A stretch of DNA of 64,000 nt from Paenibacillus ferrarius (GCF_002027705.1 NZ_MBTG01000004.1:62001-126000), one strand, 5' to 3'; shown: positions 18,050 through 27,345, numbered from the stretch's first letter. A program made the numbers and translations. Notes: a model not told the origin generated them from the sequence alone.

Positions 18050-18447
18050 ATTATTCTTTACTAGTCTACTTGCTTGACATTCGAAGAACGAGTATCATTG
18101 TAGATGAAAGTGTTTCTAATCAGTATCTGATAATCGGCAGAACAATCTGCCCAGCCGCAAAAATAGCTCATATTTTTGCACTAGCTGCCAATAATAATCG
18201 ACATTTTAGACGCAGACACAAGACAACAGCAAAGATTCGTGAGAGTAAGCTTTCTTTCTCATGCAATCTAACTGTTGCCTCGTAGAAGGCGTCTTTTTTA
18301 TTTTTAAAAACAGGGGGTAATCGTACATTTAACCATTTTGTCAAATGACATACTCTATAAATCATATTCATACCCACTTATTTACCGCTTATACAATATT
18401 GAGACACCGATAAGGAAAGTCTATCCTTTTGATAGAGGTGAGAAGAT
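18050..18447 (+). other. Intergenic spacer upstream of the XRE regulator
   Basis: No convincing gene lies here. A weak GCCT/AGGC stem followed by TCTTTTTTATTTTT near 18275-18306 may terminate radC transcripts. TGTCAAATGACA at 18339-18350 is a perfect 12-bp palindrome, preceded by TT so that it includes a TTGTCA -35-like box, and TATAAATC follows. It is a plausible autoregulatory operator of the XRE protein encoded at 18448. Confidence 0.35.
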
Positions 18448-18834
18448 TTGAATACCGTACAAATAATTGGTGAGAAAATTCGTCTATTACGGTTAAAAAA
18501 TGGGCTTAGTCAGGAACAGTTGGCTCTTCAATCTGGAGTTAATACTTCATATCTCGGACAAGTGGAACGCGGAGAAAACAACCCGACTGTACAAACGTTA
18601 GAGAAAATTGCTAACGGACTTAATGTTCCAATCGGAAGCTTAATGATCAACAATGAGCTTGAAGAAAGTAGCGAGAAAGATAAAAAAACGGTACTGACGG
18701 TCTTTTCTCCAGATGATCTCAAACAACTCATCATTGATACGATTAAGAGCAGCACAGAGAATTTGCATCCAAACTCTTCACAGTGTAAGAGCACAAAAAG
18801 GAAACGAAATAGTCAGCAGTACGGAGTCGAATGA
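18448..18834 (+). CDS. XRE-family transcriptional regulator
   Basis: The 128-residue protein has a Cro/CI-type helix-turn-helix at residues about 7-65 (IRLLRLKNGLSQEQLALQSGVNTSYLGQVERGENNPT, seen here in two parts: LSQEQLALQSGV and YLGQVERGENNPTVQ). The C-terminal tail is charged and unstructured. The start is TTG at 18448 after AGGTGAG; no ATG is available in frame nearby. It leads an apparent operon with the stalk protein and two GTPases. It probably represses its own operon and perhaps the element's mobility genes. Confidence 0.85.
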   Translation: MNTVQIIGEKIRLLRLKNGLSQEQLALQSGVNTSYLGQVERGENNPTVQTLEKIANGLNVPIGSLMINNELEESSEKDKKTVLTVFSPDDLKQLIIDTIKSSTENLHPNSSQCKSTKRKRNSQQYGVE

Positions 18835-18903
18835 AGGCAATCGATATTACGTTAGTAAACGTATCTGGAATCTCAGAATCCTATGTGAAAAGAGGAAAAA
18901 ACA

Positions 18904-20187
18904 ATGTCTAAAATAAAACTGGTTTTAATGATCTCCCTATTATTATCACTTACGTTACCTCAATTCGTTTTTGCAAGCGACAAAACACTCAAGGTTGAGG
19001 TGTCCAATCACAATGAAGGAACTGTACCATCGCCAGTAGTTGTTGACGGAACTAACATGTTTCCGATTGGAAAAATCCTCAATATTCTAGATAGAAGCGG
19101 AACAGAAACGGTTGTACGTGATAAACCGTCAGTACATTCATATGTAACTTTTCAAGGAAATTGTTACTCAATAACGGAAGGAAAAAAAGAGGTTACAGGA
19201 TATGTTGTTGATGAGTCAGGAGTATGCTTTGAGCCGACAGGAAAAGTTTATCAGCTTGAAAAAGCAGCCGTGTATCCAAGTGACAAAGAGGGTGTCTACG
19301 TTCCCTTGAGCTTTATTGAAAAGGACATTGTAGGCTCTGAAAACGACACCATCTACTTAAAAGATAAGAACACTTTGGTATTCAATATGTACACATGGGA
19401 CGAACAGGAAGAGAAAATGAGTATCATTTTAAAAATCGGTGATCCGTGGATGTATATAAGCAACGCGGATAAAAAGGATGAAACAAAGCAAATTGACCCT
19501 GAGGAAGGTTCAACTCCAGTAATTCGTGATGATAGAACCCTGCTTCCTATTGCTAATATAGTTAAAGAATTTGGTGGTATTGTTACGTGGGACGGGAACG
19601 AAAAGAAAGTGTCGATAACTCTTAATAGAAATAATGTAGATTTGTGGATTGATAAAAATAGAGCGGTAGTTAATGGCGCTGTGAAGACGCTTGATGTTGC
19701 TCCAACAATCATTTCAAACAAAACAATGGTTCCTCTCAAATTTGTGAGTGATAACTTGGGATTGAAGTTAGTTTGGGATGGGAAGAATCAAGTTATTGCA
19801 CTTTATAAGGGGATGTTTGACAATGTTCCCTCAGATTATAGCGAGTATTTTGCATATAAGAATGATGAGAAAACTAAACAAAACACCAAAAATGATAAAA
19901 CAACGGGCAACGATAAGCCACTAGATATAAATGGGAATCTACTCAAAGTCGGCGATGTTGTTCAGATCAATAATATGTTCGCTGGAGAGATACTGGAAAT
20001 TCAAGGATCAAAGATTCTTATTTATTGGAATCAGCGATCTGCTCTCACTGGTGACAAAAAAATTAGTGAAGAAAAGATGAAATTTACAGCAATGTTTCTT
20101 GCAGGCATTAAATGGCATGAGTATCAATGGGGAGATGCGAAAACTGTTAGCATTGTAGGAGTATCAGAAAGTGCATTTTATTACTAA
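18904..20187 (+). CDS. Secreted stalk-domain (copper amine oxidase N-terminal-like) protein
   Basis: The 427-residue protein has a Sec signal peptide (LVLMISLLLSLTLPQFVFAS) and two stalk-domain copies, at about residues 30-160 and 195-300. The second shows the usual pattern RTLLPIANIVKEFGGIVTWD ... MVPLKFVSDNLGLKLVWD. The C-terminal 120 residues hold a Lys/Asn-rich linker and a small beta region (LLKVGDVVQINN). Stalk domains are abundant in Paenibacillus surface proteins and seem to be binding modules without catalytic activity. It is the only exported product of this operon, and why it travels with two cytosolic GTPases is unclear. Confidence 0.8.
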   Translation: MSKIKLVLMISLLLSLTLPQFVFASDKTLKVEVSNHNEGTVPSPVVVDGTNMFPIGKILNILDRSGTETVVRDKPSVHSYVTFQGNCYSITEGKKEVTGYVVDESGVCFEPTGKVYQLEKAAVYPSDKEGVYVPLSFIEKDIVGSENDTIYLKDKNTLVFNMYTWDEQEEKMSIILKIGDPWMYISNADKKDETKQIDPEEGSTPVIRDDRTLLPIANIVKEFGGIVTWDGNEKKVSITLNRNNVDLWIDKNRAVVNGAVKTLDVAPTIISNKTMVPLKFVSDNLGLKLVWDGKNQVIALYKGMFDNVPSDYSEYFAYKNDEKTKQNTKNDKTTGNDKPLDINGNLLKVGDVVQINNMFAGEILEIQGSKILIYWNQRSALTGDKKISEEKMKFTAMFLAGIKWHEYQWGDAKTVSIVGVSESAFYY

Positions 20188-20211
20188 TTCTACTTTAGGA
20201 GGACATGCACC

Positions 20212-21186
20212 ATGCCAACAATAATTGAGAACCATGAAGAGACTTGGGAAAACATTGAGCAAAAAATACAGAAATCGAATCTCGACGAGAATGACAAAAA
20301 GGTAATATATAGTAACCTTTTACGGCTAAAGTCCCAGAAAGTTAATATTTTAATTACAGGTGCTACAGGAAGTGGAAAAAGTTCGACGATCAATGCTATT
20401 TTCGATACAAGAATGGCTAAGGTTGGATATGGTGTTGACCCTGAGACTATGGATATTCAAAAATATGAGATTAAAAATCTTGTACTCTGGGATTCACCGG
20501 GTCTTGGGGATGGAAAAAATAATGATATTCGACACAGCAAGAACATCACTAATATTTTAAAAGAAAAAGATGAAAACGGAGATGCTCTAATAGATTTGGT
20601 TCTTGTTATTGTTGATGGTTCAAGCAAAGATTTAGGTACTTCATATGCATTGATTAATGAAGTCATTATACCCAATATGCCTGAAAAGAATCGTATTTTG
20701 GTAGCCATTAATCAGTGTGATATTGCAATGAAAGGTAAAGGTTGGAATCATGAGTTTAAAAATCCAGAGAGAGAACTTGAAGCATTTCTTAATGATAAAG
20801 CGGCTTCCGTGAAACGAAGAATTTATGAAGGAACAGGCGTAAATATTGAGCCAATATTTTATTCAGCTGCTGAGAATTACAATATCTCCAAACTCCTGTG
20901 TTTTATTATGAAATTCTCACCTGAAGAGAAGAGACAACTTTATGCAGTGGAGAGTCCTATAGATACAAAAAAGGTAGATGCTTCAAATGATGATAATAAA
21001 GAAAATTACAAAGAGCAAATTAAAGAATACGCGAGAAACTCGTTTTTGGATGAAGTATTAAAGGGCGCTCAGCGCGGTAGGGAAAAATTGGGTGAAATTT
21101 TCGGGAAGCCGGGGGAGGTAGCAGGAACTATACTAGGAGGACTTGCAGGTGCGGCGAAAAGTGCTTGGAACTGGTTTTGGAGTTAG
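20212..21186 (+). CDS. P-loop GTPase, first of a tandem pair
   Basis: The 324-residue protein has all G motifs: G1 ITGATGSGKSSTINAIF (about residue 46), G3 LWDSPGLGDG, and G4 as NQCD. These place it near the YfjP/Era/septin-like TRAFAC GTPases. After the GTPase domain comes a charged linker and a Gly/Ala-rich C-terminus (VAGTILGGLAGAAKSAWNWF), possibly a membrane-inserting amphipathic helix. AGGAGG lies 9 nt before the ATG. It sits 24 bp after the stalk-protein gene and 30 bp before a paralogous GTPase. Immunity-type GTPases often act in pairs at membranes, but function here is unknown. Confidence 0.8.
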   Translation: MPTIIENHEETWENIEQKIQKSNLDENDKKVIYSNLLRLKSQKVNILITGATGSGKSSTINAIFDTRMAKVGYGVDPETMDIQKYEIKNLVLWDSPGLGDGKNNDIRHSKNITNILKEKDENGDALIDLVLVIVDGSSKDLGTSYALINEVIIPNMPEKNRILVAINQCDIAMKGKGWNHEFKNPERELEAFLNDKAASVKRRIYEGTGVNIEPIFYSAAENYNISKLLCFIMKFSPEEKRQLYAVESPIDTKKVDASNDDNKENYKEQIKEYARNSFLDEVLKGAQRGREKLGEIFGKPGEVAGTILGGLAGAAKSAWNWFWS

Positions 21187-21216
21187 TTTTGATATTTACA
21201 TTCGGGGACTTAAATT

Positions 21217-21969
21217 ATGAGAGACTACAGCAAGTATCGGTTTGAAGAAATAAGAAATAGGCTTGAATCAGCTGGCTTTAATCCACTTGATATAATGGTA
21301 ACTGGTGTAACTGGGGCAGGAAAATCCAGTACCTTGAATGCCTTTTTCGAGAAGCAAGTGGCTAAAGTCGGCGAAGGTGTTGACCCTGAAACAATGAGTA
21401 TAGACTCGTATTCTTTTAATGGTGGGGGAATTCGTTTTTGGGATACCCCCGGCCTAGGTGATGGAATTGAAGCTGATAAAAGACATACACAAAAAATAGT
21501 TCAGCTTCTGAACAAAACCTACGGCAATAACAATGAGCATGGTTTTATTGATCTTGTATTGATAATTATTGATGCTGGTAGTAAGGATTTAGGAACTACC
21601 TATGAATTAATCAATAAGATTGTTATACCTACGTTTCCTCATAGTAGCAGATTATTGGTTGCGCTGAATCAATGCGATATGGCATTGAAAGGTAAAGGAT
21701 GGGACGCATCAAAAAACAAACCTAGCGATGAACTCGTCCGGCAGTTAGCCCACAAAGTTGAATCTATAAGTAGTCGAATCCGCGAAACAACAAATTTGAA
21801 CGTTTCTCCGATCTACTACTCGGCTACGCATGGATACAATATTCAAGCCCTTCTCGATCTTATCATTAATCACATACCAAGCAGTAGACGAGATAGCAGA
21901 AAAGATACCAGCAGCCTTGATAGAATGCTTAAACAGACTGGTGCTAGAACCAGAAGATTCTTTAATTGA
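21217..21969 (+). CDS. P-loop GTPase, second of a tandem pair
   Basis: The 250-residue paralogue of the preceding gene has G1 VTGVTGAGKSSTLNAFF, G3 FWDTPGLGDG and G4 NQCD at matching spacing, and the same VDPETM segment in the switch I region. It is shorter and lacks the Gly/Ala-rich tail, ending after a basic helix. The pairing suggests heterodimer formation. It is the last gene of the XRE-stalk-GTPase-GTPase operon and is followed at once by a strong terminator. Confidence 0.8.
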   Translation: MRDYSKYRFEEIRNRLESAGFNPLDIMVTGVTGAGKSSTLNAFFEKQVAKVGEGVDPETMSIDSYSFNGGGIRFWDTPGLGDGIEADKRHTQKIVQLLNKTYGNNNEHGFIDLVLIIIDAGSKDLGTTYELINKIVIPTFPHSSRLLVALNQCDMALKGKGWDASKNKPSDELVRQLAHKVESISSRIRETTNLNVSPIYYSATHGYNIQALLDLIINHIPSSRRDSRKDTSSLDRMLKQTGARTRRFFN

Positions 21970-21977
21970 ATTAGACA

Positions 21978-22027
21978 AGACTAAAGCACTTAATATGAAA
22001 TTGATTAAGTGCTTTAGTCATTTTTCT
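21978..22027. terminator. Bidirectional terminator between the GTPase operon and rep
   Basis: GACTAAAGCACTTAAT and ATTAAGTGCTTTAGTC form a perfect 16-bp stem around a short loop, followed by ATTTTTC on the plus strand. Its right edge touches the stop codon of the leftward Rep-like gene, so it serves both transcripts. Confidence 0.9.
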
Positions 22028-23105
22028 ACAAATCAAATAGACATGGCAAATAATCAATCCTCTCTGCTATTGGTATAGTGACTGGATTGACCCCGATTTC
22101 ATGCAATTTTTTGATTCGTTTATCAAACTCTTTATTGTCGGAAACCTTCTCTTTAGCTTTCCAAATACCTCTTCTATCATTAACTAATTCAAGAGTTTCA
22201 ATTAATGCTTCTTTCATTTTCGGCTGTAATCGTTTGTTTTGGACGAGTTCCTTTGCTTTCGATAAAGTGTAGTAATCTCCATAGCCTATCGTTTTTTTAA
22301 AGTATTTATGAAGCTCATTATCAGATATATCTTCTCGTAGAAATTGGGAAAATCCTTGTTTACTCAGAGCGTTGCTTTTAATAATCCTGTACACTTTGTT
22401 GTAGTGACATTGAACCTCGAATCGAATAGTATAATTAGCCCTTTCATCATCACATGGTAAATTCTTCTCCTTTAAGTGCTCGCCTTTATCGTAACATTGA
22501 ATGTTCAGGGTTACATGATTGGTCTTTAACTTCGATTTTCCTTTTCTAAATATATAGAAATTATGCTCAGGCGGTTCAAATCGTTTACTAGATTCCTTAT
22601 ACAATACAAATTGTTGAAATCCGTTTGGAACATTGGCGCGTTTAATCAGTTTCATGTACAGCTTAATATGTTTGGTGTAAATATTGACAGCGAAATCTAC
22701 TATCTTGTAGCAGTAAGCATCCAAATAATCCAAATTAAACTTGAAGGATCGATTACGTCTTTTGCTTTCAAACTTCTTTTTTATAGGCTTGAATGCCTTT
22801 CGGAAAGCAGCGTAAATGGACTGATAGTGCTCTATGTCAGTAAGTTGTAAATAATCATTTACATCTAATAACCTCATTGGATTCATTATAATCTCTAATG
22901 CCTTATAGCTGATTCCATCCTCATTTTCTGAACTTCGTAATATGAGTTTTATTCCTGTTTCCTTTAAGAGCAAGTGGCAATGGTAAGAGCCATCTTTCTC
23001 ACGATAAAACCTGCAATGGTTAGAACTTGACAGTTCTTGTAGTACTTTAAACAAGGCAGTATAAAAATGGTAGTTCAATTTACAAAACATATGAACCGTA
23101 TGCAT
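22026..23105 (-). CDS. Putative replication initiator (Rep-like)
   Basis: The 359-residue protein is read from ATG 23105, with GGAGG 9 nt upstream. It is basic, without signal or membrane segments. Blocks such as NIQCYDKGEHLKEK and YTIRFEVQCHY resemble parts of phage gene II/Rep_trans-type initiators of rolling-circle replication. A catalytic Tyr motif was not securely identified, so the call is tentative. Position beside the AAA+ helicase gene and near the integrase supports a replication role. A hairpin covers part of the ribosome-binding site. Confidence 0.45.
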   Translation of the reverse strand: MHTVHMFCKLNYHFYTALFKVLQELSSSNHCRFYREKDGSYHCHLLLKETGIKLILRSSENEDGISYKALEIIMNPMRLLDVNDYLQLTDIEHYQSIYAAFRKAFKPIKKKFESKRRNRSFKFNLDYLDAYCYKIVDFAVNIYTKHIKLYMKLIKRANVPNGFQQFVLYKESSKRFEPPEHNFYIFRKGKSKLKTNHVTLNIQCYDKGEHLKEKNLPCDDERANYTIRFEVQCHYNKVYRIIKSNALSKQGFSQFLREDISDNELHKYFKKTIGYGDYYTLSKAKELVQNKRLQPKMKEALIETLELVNDRRGIWKAKEKVSDNKEFDKRIKKLHEIGVNPVTIPIAERIDYLPCLFDL

Positions 23106-23107
23106 AA

Positions 23108-23145
23108 ACAAAAACCTCCAATTAGTATCAATCTTAGGTTTTTGT
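23108..23145 (-). promoter_or_regulatory. Hairpin overlapping the Rep ribosome-binding site
   Basis: ACAAAAACCT (23136-23145 read on the minus strand) pairs perfectly with AGGTTTTTGT (23108-23117). The AGG of the GGAGG site lies in the second arm, three bases before the ATG region. Folding would hide the site and limit Rep translation, a common way to control copy number. Confidence 0.55.
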
Positions 23146-23335
23146 TAAGCGCACTTTTAAAAATGATACAACCGTGGCTACATACAGAAAATAGCAATTG
23201 TAACGACAATAAATAGATAGACATATATTAAAAGATAATACATACGTATATGATCGGAAATGAAAATGATATCATTACGTAATTCATAAACGAGATCATC
23301 CTGCTCCTTCATATGAAAAAGCACACAGACGGCGA

Positions 23336-25279
23336 TTACTCGCTATCCATGTACCTGTTACCGCTTTGAAAAATAGTACCCTTTAGTTTTTTTAGTTCTT
23401 TTTTATTATCTTTTCGTTCTCGTTTCTCTTCTTCTCTTCGTTCATTATCGCGTGTATCACTTGCATATTCTTCGAGCAAGTTATTGAACTTTCTTCCCCT
23501 ATTCATACTTACAATAGCTTCAACCATATTTGGAATTTTATCTATATTAAATTGGATCGCTCGTCCATTTAATCCTGATACTGGCTTTGTAGATTTACCA
23601 TTTGATTTGTAGATCAAATTAGCCTCTTTTAATAGTTTCCCTAATTTTATATCACTCCTGAAATCAGAGCGATCAGATTGAAGCAAGATATGATTAGTCA
23701 CAATTTCGTATACAGGTTGCCATGTTAGACTCATTGTCTTTTCACTCAAGTCAACAATGCCTAGTACATCACGTTCCATATGTGGGATACCCTTTACGGT
23801 AACAATGATTTTTTCCTGCATAATTAGCTCTTCAAGAGACTCCATAAATATTTGAACGTCAGTATCAAGTGGAGAAACTAATTGCTCCTTTAATAGCTCC
23901 ACAAACACTTCTCTTGCTTTCACACGATATGAAGCGCATTCTTCTGGCGTAATAAATTCCTTTTCCAATCCATACGTTAAATAGAAATTCAATGCTACTA
24001 TCAGATGAGCGAAGTTATCTTTTTGCCTACTATGAGCATCATCTGTTACCGCCTCAAACTGAGCACGATTATTCTCAAAATCTCGTCTGTAATGGTCTAT
24101 GAAATTAGAGCTTAACTTTCCACTGACCCATTTCAAGTAGTCAGCAATACTCGTAGATAAGAAGGAGGATTTTTCAAACCAACTAAATTTCTCCACTTTC
24201 AAAGGATCATATGTAGATCCTTGCTTTTTGTCGAATAAATTATCCATCTGAACACGCACAACTCGCCCTGCGGATGATGTAATATCTGCATTTGGCATTG
24301 TGATAAACTTTTCGCCTGTAAAAAGCGCCATTCCTTCGGAACGCACTGTAAAATTTGCTGACGGTTCTCTATCCCCAATGTCTCTAATTAATTTTTCGAT
24401 TTTTTCATTCGTCAAATCAGCTATTCTTTTCGTTTTAGCAACACCGTAATCATCAAAGATAGAAACACAATCTCTATTCAGAACGGTCTTATTCAGATCT
24501 TTCCTATAATCGTAAACATGAACTAGTTTGTGGACTTCAAAAATTTGAGTAAACATCTTGGATAAACTCGTTTTCCCCATCCCCGATTTTCCTTCAAGCC
24601 ACAAACTGAATCTGGGGGCAAGACTATTCTGCATTAATGGTGATGTAATAACCGAAACAAGCACAAGTGATAGAAGAGAATGGGTCAGTTTAGGTTCAAG
24701 CATATCCAACATATTCAGGCTCTCTAAGAACGCTTCTTTAGTTGTAATGTGATTGTCGATTTGCAACAGCAATTCCTTATCGGCTAATCGGATATTTCTG
24801 TCAGTGTCCCCAATCGTTCCACCACTATGTACGTACACCCATTTATTATCAAAGCAATGCCAACCTGAGCTTTCAACATCGACGACATTTAACAGGTTCT
24901 TATTTAGAGATTTTAAAATGAACTTCTTTATATGCTGATATCCTTTTGTCTCTTTGATGCTAAACATGCCTAGAGGCACTTGATCGCTCAACCATTTTTT
25001 TGTCGCTAAATCTTTGTGTAGAACTTCAATTTTAGGCAAAATCGAGGTAATTTCACCATCAAAAATAAGCCCCGTAAAAACATATGCACTTGGCCTCCCC
25101 TCTTCCGTCTTTATAGTCGCCAATGGAATAAGAGTGAAATTAGCTATCGGTTCAATCCTTCCATTTTCGACTATACAAAACTCACCATTTCCGTTTATAG
25201 CAAAATCATTATCAGTATATTCATCACTAAAGACCTTGATTAACTCTTGCGGGGAGAAGTTTTCAAATGGATTATAGAT
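23336..25279 (-). CDS. DUF927/D5-like AAA+ replication helicase (non-standard start)
   Basis: The reading frame is clear from 25285 to the stop at 23336. Walker A is GKSGMGKTSLSKMF, Walker B-like SIFDDYG, and a later FITMPNADITSSAGR fits the helicase domains fused to primase-like proteins in mobile elements. The first canonical start is TTG at 25123 with no Shine-Dalgarno site. Upstream of it about 50 more codons look protein-like (NFSPQELIKVFSDEY). GGAGG at 25288-25292 precedes only ATT (25285) or ATC (25279) in frame. ATC has the better 8-nt spacing, giving 647 residues. Either an unusual start codon is used or the ATG was lost. Confidence 0.7.
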   Translation of the reverse strand: MYNPFENFSPQELIKVFSDEYTDNDFAINGNGEFCIVENGRIEPIANFTLIPLATIKTEEGRPSAYVFTGLIFDGEITSILPKIEVLHKDLATKKWLSDQVPLGMFSIKETKGYQHIKKFILKSLNKNLLNVVDVESSGWHCFDNKWVYVHSGGTIGDTDRNIRLADKELLLQIDNHITTKEAFLESLNMLDMLEPKLTHSLLSLVLVSVITSPLMQNSLAPRFSLWLEGKSGMGKTSLSKMFTQIFEVHKLVHVYDYRKDLNKTVLNRDCVSIFDDYGVAKTKRIADLTNEKIEKLIRDIGDREPSANFTVRSEGMALFTGEKFITMPNADITSSAGRVVRVQMDNLFDKKQGSTYDPLKVEKFSWFEKSSFLSTSIADYLKWVSGKLSSNFIDHYRRDFENNRAQFEAVTDDAHSRQKDNFAHLIVALNFYLTYGLEKEFITPEECASYRVKAREVFVELLKEQLVSPLDTDVQIFMESLEELIMQEKIIVTVKGIPHMERDVLGIVDLSEKTMSLTWQPVYEIVTNHILLQSDRSDFRSDIKLGKLLKEANLIYKSNGKSTKPVSGLNGRAIQFNIDKIPNMVEAIVSMNRGRKFNNLLEEYASDTRDNERREEEKRERKDNKKELKKLKGTIFQSGNRYMDSE

Positions 25280-25302
25280 ATAAATTACCTCCTGATTATA
25301 AA

Positions 25303-25356
25303 AAAGTGTGATAGTGTGATGGTTTTATTCGTATTTCTATCACACTATCACACTTT
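25303..25356. repeat. Perfect 18-bp inverted repeat upstream of the helicase gene
   Basis: AAAGTGTGATAGTGTGAT and ATCACACTATCACACTTT are exact complements, 18 nt apart, each built of two GTGTGAT units. On the minus strand the hairpin is followed by TTTTTTAT and then the helicase ribosome-binding site. It may be an attenuator, an operator for a dimeric regulator, or an origin hairpin. Confidence 0.8.
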
Positions 25357-25569
25357 CAATGAAAATATAAGGATAATAAACTAAATTACTGTATGTATTC
25401 AGCATTTGAAATCCGCTTAAAGCATCTCAATTAACGATATTCAATCCTATCAAACCCCATCCAATTAAATACAACTTGCTTTGAACAGTATGGTAATCGA
25501 ACTATCAACACTCGAAAATATATATCATTCATTAAGAGTACAAAGTATCTACAATGAAAGGATGATGCT

Positions 25570-25782
25570 ATGTTTAGCGATTACTCTGATATTGTCTCAG
25601 TCACCGAGCTCATGGAAATGCTTGATATCGGGAGATCAAAGGCACTAAGCCTTTTACAAACAGGTCAGATTAAATCAATGAAAATGAAGGGGTATAGGAT
25701 ACCCAAAGTAGCAGTAACAGATTTTGTACTCTCTCAAGCTAAGATGAATATGGAACGTTATAGAGAGTTAGCGGATGATTAA
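25570..25782 (+). CDS. Excisionase-like helix-turn-helix protein
   Basis: The 70-residue protein has a winged-HTH typical of excisionase/MerR-like small proteins: VSVTELMEMLDIGRSKALSLLQTGQIKSMKMKGYRIPKVAV, here quoted in the parts VTELMEMLDIGRSK and GYRIPKVAVTDFV. Such proteins bend DNA and steer the integrase to excision. It lies upstream of the integrase with one small gene between, on the same strand. ATG 25570 follows AAAGGATG. Confidence 0.75.
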   Translation: MFSDYSDIVSVTELMEMLDIGRSKALSLLQTGQIKSMKMKGYRIPKVAVTDFVLSQAKMNMERYRELADD

Positions 25783-25789
25783 TTGATCC

Positions 25790-26083
25790 TTGAAAAAAGC
25801 TGTGGCCTTGTTGTCGCGGCTTATTTACTTTTGGCTTCATTCCAGAATAGAAAGGAAATTACAGACCGTGAACAGTCTTCGTATGGCGCTTGAAGATGAA
25901 TGTTGTCGCGAGCAATTGATTCACATTGCGTGGCAGCATGTAAAGCTGGCATTAGAATTCGGACAACCGAATACTTCCAAGAATCGGAGAGAGACAATCA
26001 AGAAAGAAATTGCATTGCTCCGAACGGAACGTGATACATTGCTGTGTGACATTTCGGCTAATAAAAAACAATTTCGTCTGTAA
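25790..26083 (+). CDS. Small helical protein between xis-like and int genes
   Basis: The frame of 97 codons opens at TTG 25790, directly after the xis-like stop. An internal ATG at residue 32 (MALEDECC) is an alternative start. The product is basic and probably all helical, with a C-terminal coiled-coil-like segment (IKKEIALLRTERDTLL). No motif was recognised. It is in an operon-like position between excisionase and integrase. The real start is unclear. Confidence 0.45.
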   Translation: MKKAVALLSRLIYFWLHSRIERKLQTVNSLRMALEDECCREQLIHIAWQHVKLALEFGQPNTSKNRRETIKKEIALLRTERDTLLCDISANKKQFRL

Positions 26084-26161
26084 CAGCTTTGTAATCGGTG
26101 GGAACATATCGTTCCTACTTATTTGTGTTTCACAAAATCATCATACAAAGGAGAAATGACA

Positions 26162-27268
26162 ATGCCTGTTTACAAAGATGAGAAAGTGCAATCAAACCAG
26201 TGGTACTATGCGTTTGAAGTCAAAGATTCAGATGGAAAACGAAGAACGGAGAAAAAGCGAGGTTTCAGAACCAAAAAAGAAGCTGAAAAAGCCGAAATAT
26301 CCGTCAAAGACGCAATGAACAAAGGTACGTATATACAGCCAACAAAAATGACTTTTGGTGACTACTTGGTGAGTTGGCTTGAAAGCCGAATTGATCTTAG
26401 AAAATCAACCAGAGTTGGGTACGAAATGATTATTCGCAGACATATCATGCCCGAGTCCATTAGCAGCATTTCGCTCTCAGATATCAATGCAATGACTGTT
26501 GAAGGATTCATGGCTAAAGTACATGCTACCGATTACTCAGACAGCTTTAAAAGAAACATTTACAAAGTCATTCATAAGGCCTTGAAAGACGCAGAACGAA
26601 AGTTATTGATACTCAGGAACCCAGCATCTTTGGTCACTAAACCTAAAGTAGCCAAGAAAGAAATGTCATATTGGACAGAAGACGAAGCCAAAACATTCCT
26701 CAAAGCCATTCATGGTCACAGACTACGAGTTATATTCGTATTGGCTATTCACTGTGGAATGAGAATGGGGGAAATCAGAGGCTTACGGCTTTCGGATATT
26801 GATACAAAGCGAGGAATCATTTCAGTCAGACATATCATGGATTCAGAAAGGAACTTACAAATTGGAACTAAAACAAATGCAGGGAATCGATCTATCTCAC
26901 TTTCGCCATTTGTAATCAAAGAAATTGAAAAAAGGATTGATGGCATTGCAGAGGAAAAGAATGCTACGAGCAATGATTACGAAGACCTCGGCTACTTAAT
27001 CTGCACGAAAAAAGGCAGACCGTACCTAAAGAAGAATTTCCGAGATATATGGATTAGGCTTCTTGCAAAAACAGGCTTACGCACAATACGTTTTCATGAT
27101 TTACGCCACACATGTGCTTCCCTCCTACTAGGACTCGGTGTACATCCAAAAGTAGTTCAAGAACGGCTTGGACATTCATCCGTACAAATAACATTGGACA
27201 CTTACTCACACCTTGCACCCAATATGCAACAAGACGCAGCCAATGCACTCCAAAATCTTCTCGAATAA
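26162..27268 (+). CDS. int: Tyrosine recombinase (integrase) of the element
   Basis: The 368-residue protein begins at ATG 26162 with AAAGGAG 8 nt upstream. An N-terminal AP2-like arm-binding domain (KKRGFRTKKEAEKAE) and a SAM-like core-binding domain (about residues 55-150) precede the catalytic domain. The catalytic residues are visible: Arg in HCGMRMGEIRGL, HDLRH with the HxxR pair, LGHSS, and the nucleophile Tyr in LDTYSHL. This is the phage/Tn916-type layout. It lies 77 bp from the right attachment repeat, the usual place for an integrase. Confidence 0.95.
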   Translation: MPVYKDEKVQSNQWYYAFEVKDSDGKRRTEKKRGFRTKKEAEKAEISVKDAMNKGTYIQPTKMTFGDYLVSWLESRIDLRKSTRVGYEMIIRRHIMPESISSISLSDINAMTVEGFMAKVHATDYSDSFKRNIYKVIHKALKDAERKLLILRNPASLVTKPKVAKKEMSYWTEDEAKTFLKAIHGHRLRVIFVLAIHCGMRMGEIRGLRLSDIDTKRGIISVRHIMDSERNLQIGTKTNAGNRSISLSPFVIKEIEKRIDGIAEEKNATSNDYEDLGYLICTKKGRPYLKKNFRDIWIRLLAKTGLRTIRFHDLRHTCASLLLGLGVHPKVVQERLGHSSVQITLDTYSHLAPNMQQDAANALQNLLE

Positions 27269-27345
27269 CCGAAACAAATCAGCAATTTTAGTCCAACCCT
27301 ACCAGATTCCTACCAGAACGTCTTTTTAAAGCTTATAACTACACA

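Noticed and set aside
18046..18285. 79-codon ORF overlapping the radC stop by 4 bp
   Set aside because: The overlap looks like coupling, but the sequence is not protein-like, no motif is seen, and a weak terminator follows directly. It may be the degraded start of a former gene.
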